NCBI GenBank assembly: GCA_042088665.1
Contig: JBELMB010000234.1
Span: 1 to 7,833, forward strand
From: JBELMB01 sp042088665
GTDB taxonomy: Bacteria; Pseudomonadota; Alphaproteobacteria; Rhodobacterales; Rhodobacteraceae
Length of the DNA: 7,833 nucleotides
Reading direction: 5' to 3'
Under the pieces are notes generated by a model. The model did not search any database. It had not been told where the DNA came from and worked only from the letters and a program-made list of their open reading frames with translations. A program made the translations under genes and the position numbers. Every line of letters begins with the position of its first letter. The first letter of the stretch is position 1. Shown here piece after piece: positions 1 through 4,514 of the stretch.

Positions 1-397
1 CCGGACCAGGAGGTGAAAGCCTCAACCGCATCGCCAGCTTCACGCTCGCCTGCCGCAGGGCCGGACCAGGACGTGAAGGCCTCAACCGCATCGCCAGCTT
101 CGCGCTCGCCTGCCGCGGGACCGGACCAGGAGGTGAAGGCTTCGACATTGTCGCCAGAGGTGCGGTCACCCGCAGCAGGGCCGGACCAGGAGGTGAACGC
201 CTCGACCGCGTCACCGGCAGCGCGGTCTGTGGCAGACGGACCGGACCAGGAGGTGAACATTTCAACCGCGGTGCCGTCGCGGGCATCACCCGTCACAGGG
301 CCCGACCACGAGGTGAACGCCTCTACGGCGTCGCCCGCATCGATATCGCCGGCCGCGGGGCCCGACCAGGAGGTAAAAGCCTCGACCGAGTCGCCAG
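1..397. repeat. 60-bp tandem repeat, about seven units
   Basis: Units begin at 1, 61, 121, 181, 241, 301 and 361, each opening with CCGGACCAGGAGGTGAA or a close variant; the array continues past the left edge. The first two units match at 55 of 60 positions, and all five differences are at third codon positions of the minus-strand gene. Units toward the gene's start (301-397) are more diverged. The period is a multiple of three, so copy-number change keeps the reading frame. Confidence 0.93.
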
Positions 398-464
398 AAA
401 AGGCGCTGGTTTCGGTTTTGGAAACGGAATCTTTAGCAGTGGTGTGCTTGAAGAGTGCAGACAT
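1..464 (-). CDS. Tandem-repeat protein with VEAFTSWSGP core, N-terminal part (cut by window edge)
   Basis: I do not recognise this protein. The minus frame from ATG at 464 is open to the left edge, giving 154 residues. A leader of about 22 residues (starting MSALFKHTTAKDS) is followed by seven 20-residue units sharing the core VEAFTSWSGP, with Trp at 33, 53, 73, 93, 113, 133 and 153. Between cores lies a variable acidic/Gly/Ala linker such as AAGEREAGDA. There is no signal peptide or membrane segment. The start is supported by GGAG seven bases upstream of the ATG. The minus frame is preferred over the overlapping plus frame for two reasons. Differences between units at positions 12/72 and 309 keep Thr or Ser here but change Glu/Asp and Gln/His on the plus strand. 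The third base of the Ala codon at 18-20 varies freely (GCT, GCC, GCG) here, while the plus frame alternates Lys and Asn. Regularly spaced aromatic motifs in a low-complexity background suggest a multivalent binding or scaffolding protein; this is inference. The C-terminal part lies outside the window. Confidence 0.8.
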   Translation of the reverse strand, partial: MSALFKHTTAKDSVSKTETSAFSGDSVEAFTSWSGPAAGDIDAGDAVEAFTSWSGPVTGDARDGTAVEMFTSWSGPSATDRAAGDAVEAFTSWSGPAAGDRTSGDNVEAFTSWSGPAAGEREAGDAVEAFTSWSGPAAGEREAGDAVEAFTSWS

Positions 465-533
465 CGGTGTGCTCCATGCTGGGTTGCGTGTTATGCCCTT
501 GAACGTTGCCCGCAAAAAGCGTTTGCAAAAAAG

Positions 534-557
534 TTAATTCTTGTTAAGGTTGATTAA
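534..557. promoter_or_regulatory. Three TTAA words at 10-bp spacing (CtrA-like half sites)
   Basis: TTAA occurs at 534-537, 544-547 and 554-557, on one face of the helix, about 70-95 bases upstream of the minus-strand repeat gene's start codon. The alphaproteobacterial regulator CtrA recognises two TTAA half-sites separated by 7 bases; here the gap is 6, so the match is one base short. It may be a variant site, a site for another regulator, or simply AT-rich DNA. Confidence 0.3.
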
Positions 558-565
558 TACAAAGT

Positions 566-574
566 TTATGCACA
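566..574 (+). promoter_or_regulatory. DnaA box 1
   Basis: TTATGCACA matches the consensus TTWTNCACA fully. It lies in the AT-rich middle of the intergenic region, 83 bases from the outer end of DnaA box 3. Confidence 0.6.
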
Positions 575-578
575 GATA

Positions 579-604
579 CGATTCGAAACAGCTGTCTCGA
601 ATCG
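579..604. repeat. 26-bp near-perfect palindrome
   Basis: Arms CGATTCGA (579-586) and TCGAATCG (597-604) flank a core with the perfect palindrome ACAGCTGT (588-595). Only one base pair of thirteen is mismatched (A587 against C596). Each arm contains a GANTC site. The arm sequence TCGAATCG recurs at 696-703. The symmetry and length fit a dimeric regulator's operator. It sits between DnaA boxes 1 and 2. The binding protein cannot be named from the sequence. Confidence 0.7.
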
Positions 605-618
605 CGAAACAATGTGAC

Positions 619-627
619 TTATCCCCA
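619..627 (+). promoter_or_regulatory. DnaA box 2 (one mismatch)
   Basis: TTATCCCCA differs from TTATCCACA at one base. It forms the loop side of the inverted repeat GTGACT/AGTCAC. Weak on its own; the neighbouring boxes give it weight. Confidence 0.4.
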
Positions 628-640
628 GTCACTCATTTCT

Positions 641-649
641 TGTGGATAA
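641..649 (-). promoter_or_regulatory. DnaA box 3
   Basis: Read on the minus strand this is TTATCCACA, the highest-affinity form of the DnaA box known from E. coli. An A/T-only stretch (651-660) follows directly, as is common where a DnaA site adjoins easily melted DNA. Confidence 0.65.
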
Positions 650-895
650 GATAAAAATTTGCAGCGCAACGGGAGTTTGCAAGGCTGCAAAGTCGTCGAA
701 TCGGACTCGGCTCCGCGCCAGTTGCGTCCGGATCTGCGACATCCCGGAACGGGAAAAGAGGATTCCACCTGACCGCTCCGACACAAAATAGCACAGAACT
801 GACGCTTGTTGACGTCGGCACGTGTTGCAAGAGGTCAGGCAGTGCTTGACCTTCCACACCAGAGTGTGTGTGCATTCGCCAAAACGGGGGCTGAC

Positions 896-1678
896 ATGCG
901 TATCGCGACGTTCAACATCAATGGCATCAAGGCCCGGCTGGGCGCGCTGACGGACTGGCTGGATGCCGCAGAGCCCGATGTGGTGCTCTGCCAGGAGATC
1001 AAATCGGTTGACGAGGGCTTCCCCCGGGAGCCGTTCGAAGAGCGCGGCTACCAAGTGGAAACACATGGCCAAAAGGGCTTCAACGGAGTGGCGATCCTGT
1101 CCAAACGCCCGCTGGAGGATGTGTCGCGCGGATTGCCCGGTGACGACGAGGACGTGCAGGCCCGCTGGATCGAGGCCACAGTCATGGGAGAAACACAGGC
1201 AGTGCGGCTTTGCGGGCTCTACCTGCCGAACGGCAATCCGGTGCCGGGACCCAAATACGACTACAAGCTGGCCTGGATGGCCCGGCTGGAGGCCCACGCG
1301 CGCCAGATGCTGGCCACGGAGATGCCTGTGATCATGGCCGGCGACTATAACGTGATCCCGCAGCCCGAGGACACGGCAAAGCCCGAGGTCTGGGAAAAAG
1401 ACGCATTGTTCCTGCCGCAAACGCGCGACGCTTTTCAGCGGATCCTCAACCTCGGGTTTACCGAAGGGTTCCGGGCGCGCACGCAAGGCCCCGGCCACTA
1501 CAGCTTCTGGGACTACCAGGCCAGCGCATGGGAACGAAACAACGGCATTCGCATCGACCACGTTCTGCTCAGCCCGCAGGCCGCGGACCTCATGACCGAC
1601 TGCAGCATAGACAAAGAGGTGCGCGCCGGGGCAAAACCTTCGGACCATGTGCCGGTCTGGGTCACGCTGGACGCCTGA
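896..1678 (+). CDS. xth: Exodeoxyribonuclease III (AP endonuclease)
   Basis: This 260-residue protein belongs to the ExoIII/AP endonuclease family. The family cleaves DNA 5' of abasic sites in base-excision repair and trims 3' ends of duplex DNA with Mg2+. Visible family residues are Asn7 in TFNINGIK, metal-binding Glu34 in LCQEIKS, Tyr109 in GLYLPNGNP, Asp150 and Asn152 in AGDYNV, the late IRIDHVLLS motif, and the terminal SDHVPV with catalytic His251. Numbering nearly equals that of E. coli ExoIII, so the protein is full length. The ATG at 896 is chosen because the family begins with M(K/R)IATFN and GGGGG lies five bases upstream; an open frame extends back to 806 but adds unrelated sequence. 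It is cytosolic. The next gene starts 67 bases after its stop and may have its own promoter, so operon membership is uncertain. Confidence 0.96.
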   Translation: MRIATFNINGIKARLGALTDWLDAAEPDVVLCQEIKSVDEGFPREPFEERGYQVETHGQKGFNGVAILSKRPLEDVSRGLPGDDEDVQARWIEATVMGETQAVRLCGLYLPNGNPVPGPKYDYKLAWMARLEAHARQMLATEMPVIMAGDYNVIPQPEDTAKPEVWEKDALFLPQTRDAFQRILNLGFTEGFRARTQGPGHYSFWDYQASAWERNNGIRIDHVLLSPQAADLMTDCSIDKEVRAGAKPSDHVPVWVTLDA

Positions 1679-1679
1679 G

Positions 1680-1699
1680 CGCCCCTTGCGTCCGGGGCG
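1680..1699 (+). terminator. Hairpin just after xth (weak terminator or promoter-overlapping stem)
   Basis: CGCCCC (1680-1685) pairs perfectly with GGGGCG (1694-1699) around an eight-base loop, two bases after the xth stop codon. There is no T-run, so intrinsic termination would be weak. The stem overlaps the -35 of the putative bolA promoter. Confidence 0.3.
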
Positions 1700-1714
1700 G
1701 CTGCGCATTAATTC
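1686..1714 (+). promoter_or_regulatory. Putative sigma-70-type promoter for bolA-grxD
   Basis: TTGCGT (1686-1691) and TAATTC (1709-1714) are separated by exactly 17 bases. Transcription would begin about 25 bases before the bolA start codon, leaving room for the GAGAGGG ribosome site at 1731-1737. Judged by eye only. Confidence 0.4.
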
Positions 1715-1745
1715 TGAGAAAACCAGTCAAGAGAGGGCGCCAGCC

Positions 1746-1982
1746 ATGCCAATGCAGGCCGAGGAAATCGAAGCGCTTCTGCGAGAAACCTTTCCGGAGG
1801 CGCAGATCACCGTGCAAGGCGACGATGGTGTGCACATGTCGGCCATGGTGGTCGACGCGAGTTTTCGCGGCAAGAACCGTGTGCAGCAGCAACGCGCGGT
1901 CTATGCGGCGCTGAAAGGCAAGATGGACGGGCCCAACGGCGCGCTACACGCCTTGGCACTGACCACGAAGGCGCCCGACTGA
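1746..1982 (+). CDS. BolA-family protein, glutaredoxin partner
   Basis: This small 78-residue protein has the BolA fold signature. The N-terminal helix (EEIEALLRETFPEAQITVQ) leads into a strand with DGVHMSAMVVDASF, then the diagnostic helix segment RVQQQRAVYAALKGKM, then GALHALALTT near the C-terminus with the conserved metal-ligand His. BolA proteins bind monothiol CGFS glutaredoxins through a shared [2Fe-2S] cluster and act in iron-sulfur trafficking and iron sensing. The gene next downstream encodes exactly such a glutaredoxin, which supports the role. The start at 1746 is favoured by GAGAGGG ending eight bases upstream; the in-frame ATG at 1752 has poorer spacing. The length and the lack of extensions resemble the short YrbA/IbaG-type branch rather than classical BolA of about 105 residues. 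Confidence 0.92.
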   Translation: MPMQAEEIEALLRETFPEAQITVQGDDGVHMSAMVVDASFRGKNRVQQQRAVYAALKGKMDGPNGALHALALTTKAPD

Positions 1983-2126
1983 CCCATTCCCCCTGCCCGG
2001 TCGTTCTGGTCGGACAGGGTTCCCCTTGAAACGCACTTCCCTTTTGGTCGGTCTGCCCCGGATGCCCAGCGTCCTGAACAACCGGCCTTCCAACGCGCCC
2101 AAGCGCCCCATGGACCGGAGAGACAG

Positions 2127-2489
2127 ATGACCGACGCCAAGACCCGGATCGACGAGACCGTCAAAGCCAATGACGTCGTGCTTTACATGAAAGGCACAAA
2201 GACCATGCCGCAGTGCGGCTTTTCCAGCCGCGTGGCGGGTGTGCTGAACTACATGGGCATTGATTTTGCCGATGTGAACGTGCTGGCCGATGAAGACATC
2301 CGTCAGGGCATCAAGGAGTACTCCGACTGGCCGACCATCCCCCAGCTTTATGTGAAGGGCGAATTCGTGGGCGGCTGCGACATCATCACTGAGATGACCC
2401 TGTCGGGCGAGTTGGACACGCTGCTGGAAGACAGCGGTGTGACCTACGACAAGGCCGCCGCGGAAAAGATCCGCGAAGCCAACGCCTGA
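2127..2489 (+). CDS. grxD: Monothiol CGFS glutaredoxin (Grx4 type)
   Basis: This 120-residue single-domain monothiol glutaredoxin carries the active site CGFS at 30-33, preceded by the VVLYMKGTKTMPQ strand-loop with Lys22. The glutathione-binding WPTIPQLYV (68-76) and GGCDI (82-86) follow. The family binds a glutathione-ligated [2Fe-2S] cluster as a homodimer or as a heterodimer with BolA, and delivers it to apo-proteins; it is a poor general disulfide reductase. The start is set by GGAG six bases upstream. The gene lies 144 bases after bolA. An imperfect hairpin in that gap (1991-1999 with 2011-2019, one mismatch, no T-run) could attenuate or process the shared transcript. A strong terminator follows, closing the plus-strand cluster. 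Confidence 0.96.
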   Translation: MTDAKTRIDETVKANDVVLYMKGTKTMPQCGFSSRVAGVLNYMGIDFADVNVLADEDIRQGIKEYSDWPTIPQLYVKGEFVGGCDIITEMTLSGELDTLLEDSGVTYDKAAAEKIREANA

Positions 2490-2515
2490 ACCGGTCCATT
2501 CCGTGACGGCCATTG

Positions 2516-2539
2516 AAAAGGGGGCACTGCCCCCTTTTT
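2516..2539 (+). terminator. Rho-independent terminator after grxD, probably bidirectional
   Basis: AAAAGGGGG (2516-2524), loop CACTG, then CCCCC and five T (2530-2539). The stem has five G:C pairs extended by four A:T pairs, with a T-run at the 3' side on both strands. It can therefore also stop transcripts arriving from the convergent zapA unit. Confidence 0.9.
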
Positions 2540-2805
2540 GCTGCGCAGGCGGGCGCCCCGGGTCCGGCCATCGCGCATGACTTTGTGCGGGCAAGGCCCC
2601 GTGCGCGCGCGTCTCGGTGATCAGGCTCGGGTGCCAAGACGGGGCAACGCGTCACGATCATCTTGCCAGAACGCCACGTGCGCCACACAGGTCAACGTGC
2701 TGGTTCAGGTCGGTCCCGAGCCGTGAGCCGTGAGCCGAAAACCCATAGCAAACGCCCAAAACGCAACGCCGGTCGTCCACCGGCGGGTGTGCGACCGCGA
2801 AATCC
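2540..2805. other. Gene-free stretch between convergent grxD and zapA
   Basis: I see no credible gene in these 266 bases; open frames here lack ribosome sites and family character. The stretch holds three tandem 7-mers GAGCCGT, GAGCCGT, GAGCCGA (2718-2738). It also has a long-range pairing of GGCTCGGG (2624-2631) with CCCGAGCC (2715-2722) across 83 bases. In many proteobacteria the space downstream of zapA encodes 6S RNA, so a structured RNA on the minus strand is possible, but I cannot identify the 6S core by eye. Confidence 0.35.
2755..2785 (-). terminator. Possible terminator of the coiled-coil/zapA unit
   Basis: CGCCGGT (2767-2773) and ACCGGCG (2779-2785) form a perfect seven-pair stem with a five-base loop, about 20 bases past the zapA stop. 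On the minus strand it is followed by TTGCGTTTTGG, an interrupted T-run, so termination may be partial. If so, transcripts could read on into the gene-free stretch. Confidence 0.45.
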
Positions 2806-3213
2806 TCAACCGGCCTTCAGGGTCTCTTCGACGGTTTCGGCAATCGCCTCTGCGCGGGCGGCCAGTTCGGCCATGGCATCGGTGACATCGTCAGGTATCA
2901 CCGGCACTTCGACCTTTTCCGGCTTGGGCGCCGGGCGCGCTTGCAGCGCAGAGACTTCGCCTTCCAACACCCTGATCTGGGCGTCTGCCTCGCGCAGGCG
3001 CTCTTCCAGACCGGCTGTCTTGTCGGCCAGCATCAGGCCTGCCATCAGAAGCATCCGCGCTTCGGGGATCCGGCCGATCTGTTCCACGAGAACCTGCGCC
3101 TCGGTGTCCAGAAGCGCGGCCGCGGACAACAGGAACGGCTGTTCGCCTTCCTGACAGGCCACTTCAAAGCTGCGGCCACCAATCTTGACCTCGACTTCCA
3201 TCTGTTCCGACAT
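2806..3213 (-). CDS. zapA: Cell division protein ZapA
   Basis: This 135-residue protein has the ZapA domain in its first 65 residues: VEVKIGGRSFEVACQEGEQ (strand, Gly-Arg turn, strand), then LLSAAALLDTEAQVLVEQIG, then EARMLLMAGLMLADK. A helical coiled-coil segment (about 66-92, GLEERLREADAQIRVLEGEVSAL) follows. ZapA dimers bind FtsZ in the cytoplasm and bundle its filaments at the division site. After a Pro-rich hinge (ARPAPKPEKVEVPVIPDD) comes an acidic C-terminal helix (111-133), longer than the roughly 109-residue E. coli protein. The start overlaps the upstream gene's stop as TGATG on the minus strand, which implies translational coupling to the coiled-coil protein. I am sure of the family; the function of the C-terminal extension is unknown. 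Confidence 0.92.
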   Translation of the reverse strand: MSEQMEVEVKIGGRSFEVACQEGEQPFLLSAAALLDTEAQVLVEQIGRIPEARMLLMAGLMLADKTAGLEERLREADAQIRVLEGEVSALQARPAPKPEKVEVPVIPDDVTDAMAELAARAEAIAETVEETLKAG

Positions 3214-4253
3214 CAGCCCGCCTCCTCCTGAAGCACCCCGGCCTGGGCCAGCAAGGGCTCCAGCGTTGCCATCAATGCGTTGATCTCGGCGGCATCGGCG
3301 GCACGCGCCGCGCGCATGCTGTCCAGTTCCGCCAGCATGGCCTTGTTGATCAGATGTGGCTCACCGACGCCCTGCGCATTGGCCTGCCGCAGCGCGGTGT
3401 TGCTTTCAGCAAGCGACGTATTCGCCTTGCGCAGCCGCTGAAGCTCCTCGTCAAGCGTGGCAAGGGCGGCCTGCGCCTCTGATTGGGTGATCGCCGTCAC
3501 CAGCGCAGGCGCGGTATCATCTGCATCGGCCACGTCTGGCGTGGCGGGCGCGCTCGCTGCGGCTTCTGCCTCGGCAAGTCGTCCCTTGAGAACGCGCATC
3601 CGCTCTTGGAGCTGCGCATTGGCCATCTTCTCGTCTTCGAGCGCCTCGCGCAGCGCGGTCATCTCTCCCTCGACCTCGGCCATTGCGGCCTCTGGCACGG
3701 CTGTCGCCGGTGCCTCCGCCGGATCCGGGGTCAGGGGCATGAAGCCGCCCTCGGCTGCAGGCGCTTCGGGTGCTGCAGGCTCAGGTGCTGGCACTGGTGC
3801 CGCCGGTTCTGCCACTGCGGGCACGGCAGCCTGAGCGGCGGCAAGCGCGGCCTGCGCCTCGGCGCGGATCGCGGCGATGGTCGCATCCTTCTCGGCCTGT
3901 GCCTTGGCGAGCGCCTGATCGCGGTCATGCTCGACCGCCGCAATCGCGCTGTCGCGGGCAGCCTGCTCTTCGGACACGGCGGCGGTCATGGCCGCGTTCA
4001 TCGCCTCGGCCGTTTCGACCTTTGCCGCCTCGACCGCCGCGCCCAGTTCCATGGCGGCCTGCTCCTGCACGGCGGCATGTGACTCTTGCGCCTCGGCCAG
4101 CGCCGTCTCGGCGGCTGTCACCTGCCGCGTCAGCGTCGCGATCTGAGCCTCAAGCTCCGACACCGCCGGACCCGGTTCATAGGCCTCTATTCCCTGGCTG
4201 ATCCGATCCAATGCACGCGTGATACGTGCCTGCAAGTCAGTGATTTGGGTCAT
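3213..4253 (-). CDS. Ala/Glu-rich coiled-coil protein coupled to zapA
   Basis: No enzyme or transport domain is visible in these 346 residues. The N-terminus (ITDLQARITRALDRISQGIE) is a short amphipathic helix. Residues 31-143 are an almost unbroken Ala/Glu/Gln-rich helix of coiled-coil type. Residues 144-190 form a Pro/Ala linker (AAPVPAPEPAAPEAPAAEGG). A second coiled coil spans about 191-233, an acidic gap follows, and a third spans about 256-293. A final helical region (301-340, with HLINKAMLAELDSMRAARA) looks more conserved in character than the rest. There is no signal peptide or membrane segment, so it is probably cytoplasmic. Proteins like this are sometimes labelled colicin transporter on composition alone, which nothing here supports. 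Its coupling to zapA suggests a divisome structural partner analogous to ZapB; this is inference. AGGGG lies four bases before the ATG at 4253. Confidence 0.8.
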   Translation of the reverse strand: MTQITDLQARITRALDRISQGIEAYEPGPAVSELEAQIATLTRQVTAAETALAEAQESHAAVQEQAAMELGAAVEAAKVETAEAMNAAMTAAVSEEQAARDSAIAAVEHDRDQALAKAQAEKDATIAAIRAEAQAALAAAQAAVPAVAEPAAPVPAPEPAAPEAPAAEGGFMPLTPDPAEAPATAVPEAAMAEVEGEMTALREALEDEKMANAQLQERMRVLKGRLAEAEAAASAPATPDVADADDTAPALVTAITQSEAQAALATLDEELQRLRKANTSLAESNTALRQANAQGVGEPHLINKAMLAELDSMRAARAADAAEINALMATLEPLLAQAGVLQEEAG

Positions 4254-4514
4254 TCCGCCCCTATCTTCCCCCTGGCGCGTCCTTTCGGGTCGCCGGTCTT
4301 ACGCTGGTGCAATGTCGGCGCGACCACATCGCGAATCGACGCGCACCCTCTTTCGTTAAAGTTTATCAAGCGCAAACCAAAATTGCGCCCCCATATATCC
4401 CAAGGCCTTAGAGCACGCCCTTCACGCAACACAAGAGCCCATCAAACGCGCCTGCTTGCACTTTGCCGCGCGCCTGTTATGCAGCGCGCAATTGTCGAAT
4501 ATGAGGGAAACCCA
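4254..4514. promoter_or_regulatory. Divergent promoter region between coiled-coil gene and tkt
   Basis: These 261 bases separate the minus-strand coiled-coil/zapA unit from tkt. The most AT-rich part (about 4350-4400) contains an inverted repeat GCGCAA-ACCAAAA-TTGCGC (4370-4388), a possible operator between the two units, and a GANTC site at 4333. I find no clear sigma-70 promoter for the minus-strand unit. Confidence 0.5.
4456..4483 (+). promoter_or_regulatory. Putative tkt promoter
   Basis: TTGCAC (4456-4461) and TATGCA (4478-4483) are spaced by 16 bases. Initiation near 4490 would give a leader of about 25 bases carrying the GAGGGA ribosome site (4504-4509) before GTG at 4515. The in-frame ATG at 4479 falls inside this -10 element, which argues against it as the start codon. 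Confidence 0.45.

Larger units (their letters stand above)
465..895. promoter_or_regulatory. Divergent intergenic region between repeat-protein gene and xth
   Basis: These 431 bases hold no gene. By hand count, 541-660 is 42 of 120 G+C (35%), far below the flanking genes. The region contains the DnaA boxes, TTAA array and palindrome listed separately, an inverted repeat GTGACT/AGTCAC (614-619 and 627-632) embracing the second DnaA box, and GANTC sites at 580, 599, 698, 704 and 761. Nearer xth, TTGACC at 846-851 is a possible -35 with only a poor -10 (TGCATT) behind it. An inverted repeat CACAC-CAGA-GTGTG (855-868) lies just downstream. I see no convincing sigma-70 promoter for the minus-strand gene. 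Confidence 0.6.

Noticed and set aside
13..537. Plus-strand 174-codon Ala/Ser/Pro repeat frame
   Set aside because: Its apparent start is an internal GTG, and it lacks a ribosome site. Several differences between units change its residues while being silent on the minus strand, and the minus frame has a clear ATG with GGAG. It is the shadow of the minus-strand repeat gene.
629..1708. Minus-strand frame of 359 codons opposite xth
   Set aside because: It is a codon-phase shadow of ExoIII with no ribosome site and no family features, and it runs through the AT-rich regulatory region.
4479..4514. Upstream in-frame ATG of tkt (start MQRAIVEYEGN)
   Set aside because: There is no ribosome site, it falls within the probable -10 element, and the added residues are not typical of transketolase. 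GTG at 4515 has GAGGGA upstream and matches the usual N-terminus.
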